Part shown: one piece after another, positions 46,710 to 56,747 of the stretch
Layout: every line of letters starts with the position of its first letter
Position numbering within the stretch: the stretch's first letter is position 1
From: Caulobacteraceae bacterium
GTDB taxonomy: Bacteria; Pseudomonadota; Alphaproteobacteria; Caulobacterales; Caulobacteraceae
Assembly: GCA_947475465.1 (NCBI GenBank)
Contig: CANJLK010000001.1
Location: 62,001-126,000 of the forward strand
Direction of reading: 5' to 3'
DNA length: 64,000 nucleotides
Translations under genes and position numbers: made by a program
Notes under the pieces: model-generated
The model's input: only the letters and a program-made list of their open reading frames with translations
What the model was told of the DNA's origin: nothing
Database searches by the model: none

Positions 46710-46789
46710 CGGGGAGGAGTCGGGGGGGACCTGTTGTCCCCGAGCCTCCGGCGGCGCTAAGTAACCCCTGAAATGTTCGGGGGGATGGG

Positions 46790-48802
46790 ATGAGGATTCG
46801 GACCGGCGCGGCCCTGGCGGCCGCTCTTGCCGCATTGCTGGCGATGGGCGCAGGGACGCCAGGGGCCGACAGCCTGCGTCAGGCCGGCATATATGCCGAC
46901 CCCGACAACTGGACGGGTTTCGGCCGCACGCCGGGATCGCAGCATTTCAGCCCGCTTACCGGCATCAACACCGGCAATGTCGGCAAGCTCGGGCTCGCCT
47001 GGTCCTATGATCTCCAGCCGGGCGCCAGCGTGTCCGCGCCCGTCGAGGCCGACGGCGTGCTCTACACGGCCACCGGCTACAGCATCGTCACCGCGCTTGA
47101 CGCGGTGACGGGCCGCGAGCTGTGGCGTTACGATCCCCACGCGCCGGAAGTCGCCGGCCACAAGCTGCGGTATGGCTGGGGCATCCGCGGCCTGGCCTAC
47201 GATAACGGCCACATCTTCGTGGGCACCCACGACGGCCGCCTGCTTTCGCTGGACGCGAAGACCGGCAAGCTGGCCTGGAGCGTCATGACCCTGAAGTCGG
47301 ACGACATCCGGTTCATCACCGGTCCGCCGCGGGTGTTCAACGGCAAGGTGTTGATTGGGCATGGCGGCGGCGACCACGGCGACAACCGCGGCTATGTCAC
47401 CTGCTATGACGCCGCGACCGGCCGCCAGCTGTGGCGGTTCTACACCGTGCCCGGCGATCCGAGCCTTGGTTTCGAGGACAAGGCCCAGGCCATGGCGGCC
47501 AAGACCTGGACCGGAGAGTCGTGGAAGTATGGCGGCGGCGGCGTGGTCTGGCACGGGATCACCTACGACCGCGAGTTCGACCGCTTCTACATCGGCACCG
47601 GCAACGCCGAGCCGGCCAGCCGCTACATCGGCCATACCAGCGGCGACAACCTGTTCTCCGCCTCAATCGTCGCCCTGGACGCCAAGACCGGCAAGTACGT
47701 CTGGCACTACCAGCTCAACCCGGGCGAGGAGTGGGACTACGACGCCGACATGGACATGCAGCTGGCGACGCTGAAGATCGCCGGCAAGCCGCGCAAGGTG
47801 CTGATGCAGGCGCCCAAGAACGGCTTCTTCTATGTGATCGATCGCACCAACGGGAGGCTGATCTCGGCCGAGAAATTCGCCAAGGTGACCTGGGCGACGC
47901 GGATCGACCTGAAGACCGGCCGGCCGGTCGAGGTGGACGGCGTGCACTTCCGCGGGCGGGGCAAGGCCTTCGAGACCTGGCCGGGCCCGACCGGCGCCCA
48001 CAACTGGCTGCCCATGGCCTTCAATCCCAAGACGGGCCTCGTCTACATCCCGGTCAGCGAGCGCGGGGCGGTTTTCGGCGACAAGGGCAGCGACGCCGAC
48101 CCGGACCTGCAGGGCGGCGACAAGAGCCGGCTCGTGGCCTGGGATCCGGTCCGGCAAAAGGAAGTCTGGCGCGTCGAAACGCCCGGCATTTGGAGCGGCG
48201 GCGCCATTGCGACGGGCGGCGACCTAGTGTTCCAGGGTCAGGTCGATCACCGGTTCAACGCCTATTCGGCCCAGACCGGCCGGCGGCTTTGGTCCTTCGA
48301 CGCGCGCGCGCCCGTCATCGCACCGCCCATCACCTTCCAGGTGAACGGCGTGCAGTATGTCAGCGTCCTGACCGGCTATGGGATCACCCTTGGTCTCTTC
48401 AGCCGAACCACCCAGGCCTATGTCCCGGACTATCGCAACATGGCCCGGCGGGTTCTGACGTTCGCGGTCGGTGGCGCGCAGACCCTCCCGGCCTCGCCCA
48501 CCATCGACAAGACCCCACAGCCCGATCCTGAGTTCGTGGCCGATGCGGCGCGGGCGGCGAAGGGCAAGGCGGCGTTCGACGGCTACTGCCGCCTTTGCCA
48601 CGGCATCAACGCCATCGCCGGGGGCACCGCGCCAGACCTGCGCTGGTCGCCGATCATGGCCTCGCAGGACGCATTCAAGAGTGTTGTCCACGAAGGCGCC
48701 TTCGTGACGAAGGGCATGCCGCAGTTCGAGGATCTAAGTCCCGCCACCATTGAAGATCTGCGCTTCTACCTGCGGACAAGGGCGCAGCAACTGCCGAAGT
48801 AG
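46790..48802 (+). CDS. PQQ-dependent quinohemoprotein alcohol dehydrogenase
   Basis: A 670-residue periplasmic dehydrogenase. A signal peptide is followed by an eight-bladed PQQ propeller with repeated W motifs (LDAVTGRELWRYD, LDAKTGKLAWS, YDAATGRQLWRFYTVPGDP). A C-terminal cytochrome c domain binds heme at CRLCH (600-604). The catalytic Asp316 lies in EWDYDAD, and Asp318 two residues on is the feature linked to lanthanide-dependent enzymes. The adjacent-cysteine disulfide normally near the active site is absent (RYGWGIRGLAY). It would oxidise an alcohol and pass electrons to the respiratory chain. PQQ synthesis genes are not in view. Confidence 0.94.
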   Translation: MRIRTGAALAAALAALLAMGAGTPGADSLRQAGIYADPDNWTGFGRTPGSQHFSPLTGINTGNVGKLGLAWSYDLQPGASVSAPVEADGVLYTATGYSIVTALDAVTGRELWRYDPHAPEVAGHKLRYGWGIRGLAYDNGHIFVGTHDGRLLSLDAKTGKLAWSVMTLKSDDIRFITGPPRVFNGKVLIGHGGGDHGDNRGYVTCYDAATGRQLWRFYTVPGDPSLGFEDKAQAMAAKTWTGESWKYGGGGVVWHGITYDREFDRFYIGTGNAEPASRYIGHTSGDNLFSASIVALDAKTGKYVWHYQLNPGEEWDYDADMDMQLATLKIAGKPRKVLMQAPKNGFFYVIDRTNGRLISAEKFAKVTWATRIDLKTGRPVEVDGVHFRGRGKAFETWPGPTGAHNWLPMAFNPKTGLVYIPVSERGAVFGDKGSDADPDLQGGDKSRLVAWDPVRQKEVWRVETPGIWSGGAIATGGDLVFQGQVDHRFNAYSAQTGRRLWSFDARAPVIAPPITFQVNGVQYVSVLTGYGITLGLFSRTTQAYVPDYRNMARRVLTFAVGGAQTLPASPTIDKTPQPDPEFVADAARAAKGKAAFDGYCRLCHGINAIAGGTAPDLRWSPIMASQDAFKSVVHEGAFVTKGMPQFEDLSPATIEDLRFYLRTRAQQLPK

Positions 48803-48849
48803 AACATCGACGAGGCGCCAAAGCGCCCGCACACAGGGAAGGAAAGCCG

Positions 48850-50367
48850 ATGGCCGTAGGGCGCGTTTCGAGACGATCGACCATGACCGCGACGTGGGTC
48901 ACAGGGGCTTTCGCGGCGATCCTGCTGGCTGGCGCCGCCCAGGCCGGAGCCACCGTCAGCGGGCCAATCCCCGGCGACCCGATCATCGACATCGCCAAGG
49001 GCGACCAGGCCGCCAAGGGCTATGTGACCGAGGAATACGTCTTCTCCGGTACGGCCCAGGCCTACCGGCAGATCGGCGCGCCCACGACGGACGGGCGCTG
49101 GCAGGTCGAGCCGGCCGCGACAGCACCCTTCAAGTCGCGACTCATCGTCCAGCGGCCCAGCGACCCGAAGAAGTTCAACGGCACGGTCTATGTGGAATGG
49201 CTGAATGTCAGCGGCGGACGTGACAGCGCCCCGGACTGGAAGCTCGCCCATCGCGAGATCCTGCGCAGCGGCGCGGCCTGGGTGGGCGTCTCGGCCCAGA
49301 AGGTCGGCATCGAGGGCGGGCGCAGCCTCAACCTTGGCGCCCTGCCGCTCAAGAAGATGGACCCGGCCCGCTACGGCGAGCTGAGCCATCCGGGCGACGC
49401 CTTCTGCTTCGACATCTTTTCGCAAGGCGGCCAGCTGGCCCGCAACACCGGGGACCAGAAAATCCTCGGGGCGCTGGCGCCCAAGCGCATGCTGGCGATC
49501 GGGGAATCGCAGTCGGCGATCTACCTGACCACCTACGTCAATGCGGTCGATCCGGTGGCCAAGGTGTTCGACGGCTTTGTGATCCACTCCCGCTTCGGCG
49601 GGGCGCCGGCGGTCGAGGCCTATGACCTGATGGATCCGGCCAACGCCGCCAAGATGCCCAAGGCGGTGAAGCTCCGTGATGACCTGCGTGCGCCGGTGAT
49701 CACCGTCATCACCGAAACCGACCTCATGAGTTCGTTCGGCGGCTTCCTCGCTGCACGACAGCCGGACTCAGATCGCCTGCGCATCTGGGAGGTTCCGGGC
49801 GCCTCGCATGCCGACAGCTACATGCTGGCGGTGAGCGATATCGACAACGACGCGACGTCGCCCGTGACGCTGGCCGCGACCTATCTGCAGACCACGACGA
49901 TCCGCGGCGCCAAGGCGACGGACAAGCCGTTCAACTTTGCGCCGCAGCACCACTACATCGTCTCCACGGCCCTCTCGAGCCTCGACCGCTGGGTAAAGAC
50001 AGGCGTAGCCCCGCCGCATGGCGCGCCGATGGCGACCGTGGCGACCGGCGATCCGGCCGGGACGTTCAGGCTGGCGCTGGACGCCAACGGCAACGCCAGG
50101 GGCGGCATCCGCACGCCCTGGATGGACGTCCCCTTCGCGCGGTTGTCGGGCCTGGGCAACTCCGGCGGCACACTCTCGGTCTTCGTTGGCACCTCGGAGG
50201 TCTTCGACCAGGCGACGCTCGACCGGCTCTATCCCGGTGGCCGCAAGGACTACCTGCAGAAGTTCGACGTCGCCCTGGCGCGCGCGGTAAAGGCGGGCTT
50301 CATCCTGAAGGCCGATGAGGCCGACATCCGGGCCCTGGCCGTGGCCATGTATCCGGGCGCGAGATAG
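48850..50367 (+). CDS. Secreted alpha/beta-hydrolase domain protein
   Basis: A 505-residue exported protein of the 'alpha/beta hydrolase domain' family. The N terminus carries a signal peptide ending near AAQAGA. The nucleophile elbow is AIGESQSAIYL (GESQS). An acid lies in ITETDLMSS and a histidine in GASHADSYM, so a plausible Ser-Asp/Glu-His set is present. It would hydrolyse an ester outside the cytoplasm. It follows the PQQ dehydrogenase after 47 bases and is followed by a DUF6351 gene after four bases, so all three are probably one operon. An ATG at 48883 is an alternative start. Confidence 0.85.
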   Translation: MAVGRVSRRSTMTATWVTGAFAAILLAGAAQAGATVSGPIPGDPIIDIAKGDQAAKGYVTEEYVFSGTAQAYRQIGAPTTDGRWQVEPAATAPFKSRLIVQRPSDPKKFNGTVYVEWLNVSGGRDSAPDWKLAHREILRSGAAWVGVSAQKVGIEGGRSLNLGALPLKKMDPARYGELSHPGDAFCFDIFSQGGQLARNTGDQKILGALAPKRMLAIGESQSAIYLTTYVNAVDPVAKVFDGFVIHSRFGGAPAVEAYDLMDPANAAKMPKAVKLRDDLRAPVITVITETDLMSSFGGFLAARQPDSDRLRIWEVPGASHADSYMLAVSDIDNDATSPVTLAATYLQTTTIRGAKATDKPFNFAPQHHYIVSTALSSLDRWVKTGVAPPHGAPMATVATGDPAGTFRLALDANGNARGGIRTPWMDVPFARLSGLGNSGGTLSVFVGTSEVFDQATLDRLYPGGRKDYLQKFDVALARAVKAGFILKADEADIRALAVAMYPGAR

Positions 50368-50371
50368 GCCG

Positions 50372-52315
50372 GTGCGGGCGACTTGGGTGAGGCTGTGGCG
50401 CGGCGCGGTCGGGCTGGGGGCCGGCGCCCTGCTGCTGACGGCCGCGGGATCCGCGGCGGCGCAACCGGGCGCGGCCGGTGCGCAACTGCGGCCGTTCATC
50501 TGCCAGACCCAAAGCTTCCTGCTTCCGGATGGATCGAACCTGGGGCCGCCGCTGGACGCGGCCTGCGGGTTCACGCCACGCATCGACTACGTCTACATGC
50601 CGAAGGCTGGCGGCGGGTTCCGGCCGATGGCCGATACCGCCCGGCTGCCGGACGACGTCGCGACAACCACCACCACGGCGGGTCTGACCGTCCCCTTCGT
50701 GGTGCGGCTCGAAACCACGCCGATCAACCGCGGCATCCACCAGAACGCGGTGCTGTTCGATCCCACCGCTGAGACGGCGCCGACCCCTGCCGGGCCGCCC
50801 AGGGCCTGGAACCGGCGGCTGCTGGCCGTGCATGGGGTCGGCTGCCCCGGCGGCTGGTACATCCAGGGCGCGGCCCAGGGCGTGTCGGTGCTCGATCCCG
50901 TGCGCCTGGGCGAGGGCTATGCGGTGTTCAACAACACGCTGCGGCACCCGACCAACAGCTGCAACGCCGCCCTGGCCGGCGAAACCGCGAAACTGGACAA
51001 GGCCCATGTGGTCGAGGTTTTCGGCGCGCCGGACTTCACGGTGAGCATGGGCGGGTCGGGCGGGGCATATACCAGCCTGCAGATCGCCGACGCCTTTCCA
51101 GGTCTGTTCGACGGCCTGCTGATCAGCGCCACATTCCCCGATGCTCTGTCCATCGCGATGGCGGGCTCCGACGCCCATCTGCTCAGCCACTACTTTGCCG
51201 GTCCGGGAGCCGGGTTCTCGGAGGCGCAGCGGGTGGCGGTCAGCGGCTACAAGAGCCTGCGGGCCTTCGCCGACGCCGCCGGCCAGGTCCAGCGCACCGA
51301 TCCGGTGTCCGACCGCACCAGCCCCGACGGCTACCGCGGCGCGGTCTGGAACCCGGCCGTGCCCGCGACTCTCCGCTACGATCCCAAGACCAATCCCCAC
51401 GGGGCCCGTCCGACGATCTTCGACGTGGCGCGGGACATATATGGCGTCGATCGCGCGACCGGGTTCGCGCTGCGGCCCTTCGACAATGTCGGGGTCCAGT
51501 ACGGGCAGATGGCCTTGCGGGCGCGGCAGATCACCCCGGCGCAGTTCTTGGACCTCAACGCCAGGATCGGCGGCTACGACCGCGATGCAAACTTTGTGAC
51601 AGCCCGCAGCGTGGGCGACCTGGGCGCCATCCGGCGGGCCCAGGAGGCCGGGCTGGCGCTGGGCGGCGGGGGTGGACTGGCCTCGATCCCGGTGCTGGAC
51701 GCCGCCGGCGGCCCGCTGCTCTACGACGAGGACGGCGGCTACCATTACCAGTGGTTCCACTTCGCCGTCCGCGAGCGGATGAAGCAGGCCAACGGCGATG
51801 CCTCCAACCATGTCATGTGGCGCGGCGGGATCGGCATGGCCGATATCAGCCGGACCGCAAGCGCCGCGGCGCTCTCGCCGGAGGGCCAGGCGGTCTCCGC
51901 GAAGGTGACGGTCGAAGGCTGGAACGCCCTGGTCGATTGGATCGCCGCCATCAAGGCTGACCCCGGGGCCGGCTCCACCCGCGAAAAGGTGCGGCGCGAC
52001 CGGCCCGCTAACCTTATGGACGGCTGCTGGACCAAGAGCCTGGATCCCCAGTTCATCGCCGAGCCGCAGACCTGGGGCCGTGGGCCGGATACGCGGTGCA
52101 ACGCGCTCTATCCCTCCTATTCCTTTGTGCGGAAGGAGGCGGGCGGGCCCCTGGCGGCGAATGTCTACAAATGCCAGCTCAAGGCCATCGACCCGAAGGA
52201 CTACGCCGGCTTCACCGCCACCGAACTTGCCCGGCTGAGGGCGATCTTCCCGACCGGCGTCTGCGACTTCACCCGGCCAGGCCAAGGCGCGGCGCGGGTG
52301 ATCCCTAGGACCTGA
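50372..52315 (+). CDS. DUF6351-family secreted putative hydrolase
   Basis: A 647-residue exported protein. The GTG at 50372 is taken as start, four bases after the preceding stop, giving a clean signal peptide (WRGAVGLGAGALLLTAAGSAAAQ). A longer frame overlaps the previous gene. The hydrolase core has VSMGGSGGAYTSLQIAD (nucleophile Ser in GGSGG), with long inserts and several cysteines likely in disulfides. The C-terminal part has NLMDGCWTKSLDPQFI and KCQLKAI. The family is described only as a domain of unknown function with alpha/beta-hydrolase likeness. Its place suggests ester or polymer hydrolysis in the envelope. Confidence 0.82.
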   Translation: MRATWVRLWRGAVGLGAGALLLTAAGSAAAQPGAAGAQLRPFICQTQSFLLPDGSNLGPPLDAACGFTPRIDYVYMPKAGGGFRPMADTARLPDDVATTTTTAGLTVPFVVRLETTPINRGIHQNAVLFDPTAETAPTPAGPPRAWNRRLLAVHGVGCPGGWYIQGAAQGVSVLDPVRLGEGYAVFNNTLRHPTNSCNAALAGETAKLDKAHVVEVFGAPDFTVSMGGSGGAYTSLQIADAFPGLFDGLLISATFPDALSIAMAGSDAHLLSHYFAGPGAGFSEAQRVAVSGYKSLRAFADAAGQVQRTDPVSDRTSPDGYRGAVWNPAVPATLRYDPKTNPHGARPTIFDVARDIYGVDRATGFALRPFDNVGVQYGQMALRARQITPAQFLDLNARIGGYDRDANFVTARSVGDLGAIRRAQEAGLALGGGGGLASIPVLDAAGGPLLYDEDGGYHYQWFHFAVRERMKQANGDASNHVMWRGGIGMADISRTASAAALSPEGQAVSAKVTVEGWNALVDWIAAIKADPGAGSTREKVRRDRPANLMDGCWTKSLDPQFIAEPQTWGRGPDTRCNALYPSYSFVRKEAGGPLAANVYKCQLKAIDPKDYAGFTATELARLRAIFPTGVCDFTRPGQGAARVIPRT

Positions 52316-52321
52316 CCGGGC

Positions 52322-54559
52322 TCAGGCCCAGCTCAGGTCCTGCTTGCGAAGCGGCGTCTGGCGGATGCGCTTTCCGGTGGCCGCGAAGATCGCGTTGACG
52401 ATGGCCGGCCCCACCGGACCCACCGGCGCCTCGCCGACTTCGCTGAACCGCTCGCCGTTGGAAACCGCGCCGAAGTGGATGCGGATCGTTGGCGTCTCGG
52501 CCACGCGGACCATGGGGTATTCGTGGAAGTTGCTTTCGACGATCCGGCCGTCCTTGACGGTCAGGCCCTCGTTGAGGGTCATGTTGACCCCGAAGATCAC
52601 GCCCCCTTCCATCATCGCGCGCACGGCGTCCTGGTTGACCACCCCGCCCGGATCGACGGCCAGATCAACCTGGTGGACGGTCAGGACGCCCGCCGGCGTC
52701 ACTTCCACCCGCGCCACGGCGGCCACGGTGGTGCCGGCGTTGGGCTTGCCGCCGCCCGACCAGTTGCTGATCGCGATGCCCCGGCCCTGTCCGCGCGGCA
52801 GGGGCTGGCCCCAGCCGGACTGGGTGGCGGCTTCCTTCAGGCACTTGGCCCAATGCGGATCGGGCCAGGCGGCCAGCAGCTTCAGGCGGTATTCCAGCGG
52901 ATCGATGTTCGCCGCGTGCGCGCACTCGTCGATGAAGCTTTCGGCGAAGAAGGCGTTGGTGTTGTAGCTCGGTCCCCGGTAGGGGCCCGTCAGGATATGG
53001 ATCGGCATGACCGCCGTTTCCATCTGAACGTTGGGGATGGCCCCGCCCGCATAGACGCTGTCCTGCAGGCCAGTCAGGCTGTGGCCATTGCCGGCGGCGC
53101 GGGCGCGCAAGACAACGGGCATGCCCTGGGCGTCGAGACGCGCGCTGAGCTTGGCGGCCTCCATGGGACGGTAGCGGCCCTGGCGCATGACCTCCTCGCG
53201 CGACCAGATCACGTGCACCGGCCGGCCGGGAACCTTCTTGGCCACCGCCACCACCATGCGCACGTCGTTGCCAAACACCCGGCGGCCGAACCCGCCGCCG
53301 ACAAAGGTCTGGTGGACGTAGACGTTCTTGGGATCGACGCCGCTTTCCTCGACGGCCACGCAGAAGGCCTGCTGGGATTGCTGTGAGGGGTGCCACAGGT
53401 CGACGCGGTCGGCGGTGACCAAGGCGGTGCCGTTCAAGGGCTCTATGGCGGCGTGTTCGCAATAGGGCGTGAGGTAGGAGGCCTCGACCAGCCGGCCCTC
53501 GCCGGAAGTCAGCGGGCCCGCGCCGTCGCCCCGGGTCAGCATGACCTTGCCGGGGGACTCGCAGACGGCAAGCGCCGCGTCCTGCAGCTGTTCGGTGGAT
53601 TTCCAGCGGGCGCCCTCGCCGTCGTCCCAGACCACCGGCAGGGCTTCCAGCGCCTTGCGGGCCTGCCAGTAGTGGTCGGCGAGCACCGCCACGGCGCTTT
53701 GGGCCGTACTCGTGGACATCGGCAGCGGTGAATCGAAGGGCAGTTTGACGCGCGGTTCCGAGGGGTCGACCACCACGACGCTGTGGACGCCGGGCATGCG
53801 CCGGATGGCCTCGAAGTCGTAGGACTTCAGCTTGCCGCCGTGCACCGGCGACTGCATCAGCGCCGCGTAGAGCATGTTGGGCAGGCGGACATCCATGCCG
53901 TATTGGGTCTGGCCTCTGACGATAGCGGCGTTGTTGAGCTTGCCGGGCGCTGCGCGGCCCAGGAGGGTCCATTCGGAGCGCGGCTTGGGCGCGGGTTCCT
54001 TGTCCAGCACCACCGCGGCGGCGCGGGCGGCGACCTGGCCATAGCGCAGGGTCCGTCCGGTCGGCGCATGGGTGAGCACGCTGTCCTTGGCCACCACCTC
54101 CGAGACCGGAACCTTCCAGGCCTGGGCGGCGGCGGTCTTCAGCCGCTCGCGGGCGCTGGCGCCGGCCTGCAGCAGGGGCTTCAGGCGCCCGGCGTTGGTG
54201 CTGCGCCCGGCGAAGAAGCCGTAGATCGGCCCGGGGCCGTTCGCATAGACGTTCTGCTGCTGGAAGTTGCGGTTGGTGGAGGCGAACTCCGCGTGGATCG
54301 TCGGCCAGGCGCAATTGAGTTCCTCGGCCACCGTCATGGCGCACTGGGTCATGGCGCCGTTGCCGATCTCCGGTGTCGGGACCTGGACCGTCACAGTGTC
54401 GTCCGGGGCGATGGTGATCCAGGGGCAGAACTCGCAGGGCTCTCCGTCCTTGCCGAGCGCCTGGGCGCCAGTGGGTATGACACCCAACGAAAGGCCGCCG
54501 CCGACGGCCAGCGCGCTGATGAGGAAACCGCGGCGGTCGAGTTTGGAGATGGCGTTCAT
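52322..54559 (-). CDS. Molybdenum hydroxylase large subunit (IorB / xanthine dehydrogenase family)
   Basis: A 745-residue molybdopterin-cytosine-dinucleotide subunit of the isoquinoline 1-oxidoreductase beta type. It has a twin-arginine signal (LDRRGFLISALAVGGGLSLG), so the complex is likely periplasmic. Conserved blocks are TPEIGNGAMTQCAMTVAEELN, QTFVGGGFGRRVFGND and the catalytic glutamate near residue 710 in SEVGEAPVGP. It hydroxylates an N-heterocycle or aldehyde with water. The start ATG at 54559 lies six bases after the stop of the partner 2Fe-2S gene. Confidence 0.93.
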   Translation of the reverse strand: MNAISKLDRRGFLISALAVGGGLSLGVIPTGAQALGKDGEPCEFCPWITIAPDDTVTVQVPTPEIGNGAMTQCAMTVAEELNCAWPTIHAEFASTNRNFQQQNVYANGPGPIYGFFAGRSTNAGRLKPLLQAGASARERLKTAAAQAWKVPVSEVVAKDSVLTHAPTGRTLRYGQVAARAAAVVLDKEPAPKPRSEWTLLGRAAPGKLNNAAIVRGQTQYGMDVRLPNMLYAALMQSPVHGGKLKSYDFEAIRRMPGVHSVVVVDPSEPRVKLPFDSPLPMSTSTAQSAVAVLADHYWQARKALEALPVVWDDGEGARWKSTEQLQDAALAVCESPGKVMLTRGDGAGPLTSGEGRLVEASYLTPYCEHAAIEPLNGTALVTADRVDLWHPSQQSQQAFCVAVEESGVDPKNVYVHQTFVGGGFGRRVFGNDVRMVVAVAKKVPGRPVHVIWSREEVMRQGRYRPMEAAKLSARLDAQGMPVVLRARAAGNGHSLTGLQDSVYAGGAIPNVQMETAVMPIHILTGPYRGPSYNTNAFFAESFIDECAHAANIDPLEYRLKLLAAWPDPHWAKCLKEAATQSGWGQPLPRGQGRGIAISNWSGGGKPNAGTTVAAVARVEVTPAGVLTVHQVDLAVDPGGVVNQDAVRAMMEGGVIFGVNMTLNEGLTVKDGRIVESNFHEYPMVRVAETPTIRIHFGAVSNGERFSEVGEAPVGPVGPAIVNAIFAATGKRIRQTPLRKQDLSWA

Positions 54560-54564
54560 GGCGC

Positions 54565-55035
<471 letters not shown>

Positions 55036-55221
55036 CCCGCCCGCCCTCTGGAATTATTTCGGGCATTGTGCGCCGAAGCGCCCGGCGAATAAAGCTCGAC
55101 CGGCACGGCTGCCCGCCCCTGTCGGAAATGAACGCTGCGCGACCCAGCGGGCGATATTTCTCGCCGCGTTGCGTTCGGCGCATCGTAAGAAAGGCGATGG
55201 AGTAGGGACGCGCGCGGGCAA

Positions 55222-56742
55222 ATGGCATCAGCGAAGGACATCGCCAACCGGATCCCGATCAGCATCGCGCTGGTGCTGGCGACGGTGATGAACACGATCG
55301 ACACCACGATCGCCAACGTCGCCCTGCCGCACATCCAGGGCAGCGTGTCGGCGACCCAGAACGAGATCGTCTGGGTGCTCACCTCCTATATCGTCGCGAC
55401 CGCGATCATGACGCCGCTGTCCGGCTGGCTGGCGTTGCGCATCGGGCGAAAGCGCTTGCTGCTGTTCTCCATCGGGGGGTTCACCGTGGCCTCGATGCTT
55501 TGCGGCGCGGCGCAGACCCTGCCGGAGATCGTCATCTTCCGCCTGGTCCAGGGGCTGGCGGGGGCGTCGCTGATGCCGCTTTCCCAGACCAGCCTGCTGG
55601 ACCTCTACCCGCGCAAATACCTGCCGCAGGTGATGAGTGTGTGGAGCGCGGCGGTCGTCCTGGGACCCATCGTCGGGCCGACCCTTGGGGGATGGCTGAC
55701 GGAACAGTTTTCCTGGCGCTGGGTATTCTACATCAACCTGCCGCTGGGAATTCTCGCCTTCCTGGGCCTCTACCTGGGGATGGACGGGAAGGATGCCGAG
55801 CGCCCACGGCCCTTTGATTTCCTGGGCTTCGGCGCACTGGTCCTGTTCATCGGCGCATTCCAGATGATGGTCGATCGCGGACAGGAGCGTGACTGGTTCT
55901 ATTCCCATGAAATCTGGGCGGAGGCGGCTCTGGCGGCCTCGGGCCTCTATGTCTTCATCATCCGCTCGATGACGACGCGGCACCCGTTCTTCAGCGGCGA
56001 ACTGCTGCGCGACCGGAACTTCGTGACCACCACCTGCTTCACCTTCTTTTCCGGCGTCCTGCTGTTCGCCACCAGCGCCCTGCTGCCCTCCTTCATGCAG
56101 AACCTCTTGGGCTACTCGGCCCTGCAAAGCGGCGTCGCCAGCATGCCGCGTGGGGCCGGCGCCTTCATCGCCTTCCTGGTGGTGCCCAGTTTCATCCCCC
56201 TGTTCGGGTCACGCCCGGTCCTGCTGTTCGGTCTGGGGCTGACCTTCCTGTCATTGTGGCAGATGGCGCACTTCGATCTCGCCATGACCTCCGGGCCGAT
56301 CATGCTGTCGGGCCTGATCCAGGGCCTGGGCATGGGCTTCCTATTCACCCCCCTGCAGGTCTTCACCTTCGCCACCCTCAAGCCCGCCTTGCGCACCGAG
56401 GGAACGATCGTCGCGAACATCTCGCGCAACATCGGCTCAAGCGCCGGTATCTCCGTCTTGCAGGCCCTGCTGATCCGCAAGAGCAGCGCCGCCCACGCCG
56501 CCCTTGCAGCGCACCTGTCGGTTTCCGACCCGGTGGTCCGATGGGCCCTGCCGCCGTTCATGAATCCGCAGACTCCCGTCGGCCTTCGGGCTCTCGAGAT
56601 CGAGGTGAGCCGGCAGAGCGCGATGATCGGCTACGACGTTATCTTCGGCGGCCTCGCTATCGCCACCCTCCTCGCCGTGCCGGCCCTGATGTTCCTCAAA
56701 CCGCCGCGCGGGCCGGTGGAGATCGAGATCGTCGCGGACTAG
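55222..56742 (+). CDS. MFS transporter, DHA2 family (EmrB-like)
   Basis: A 506-residue 14-TM permease. Helix 1 has the DHA2 signature NTIDTTIANVALPHIQGS and VWVLTSYIVATAIMTPLSGWL, and the loop RIGRKR is conserved. This is the EmrB branch, which normally pairs with an EmrA adaptor, but none is adjacent. It likely exports hydrophobic toxic compounds. It belongs to a different branch than the two exporters at the window start. It is divergent from the IorA-like gene. Confidence 0.9.
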   Translation: MASAKDIANRIPISIALVLATVMNTIDTTIANVALPHIQGSVSATQNEIVWVLTSYIVATAIMTPLSGWLALRIGRKRLLLFSIGGFTVASMLCGAAQTLPEIVIFRLVQGLAGASLMPLSQTSLLDLYPRKYLPQVMSVWSAAVVLGPIVGPTLGGWLTEQFSWRWVFYINLPLGILAFLGLYLGMDGKDAERPRPFDFLGFGALVLFIGAFQMMVDRGQERDWFYSHEIWAEAALAASGLYVFIIRSMTTRHPFFSGELLRDRNFVTTTCFTFFSGVLLFATSALLPSFMQNLLGYSALQSGVASMPRGAGAFIAFLVVPSFIPLFGSRPVLLFGLGLTFLSLWQMAHFDLAMTSGPIMLSGLIQGLGMGFLFTPLQVFTFATLKPALRTEGTIVANISRNIGSSAGISVLQALLIRKSSAAHAALAAHLSVSDPVVRWALPPFMNPQTPVGLRALEIEVSRQSAMIGYDVIFGGLAIATLLAVPALMFLKPPRGPVEIEIVAD

Positions 56743-56747
56743 GGGCC

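Noticed and set aside
55069..55182. Distant inverted arms TGCGCCGAA and TTCGGCGCA in the IorA/exporter gap.
   Set aside because: The arms are about 100 bases apart in GC-rich DNA and are unlikely to form one site; kept only as a note.
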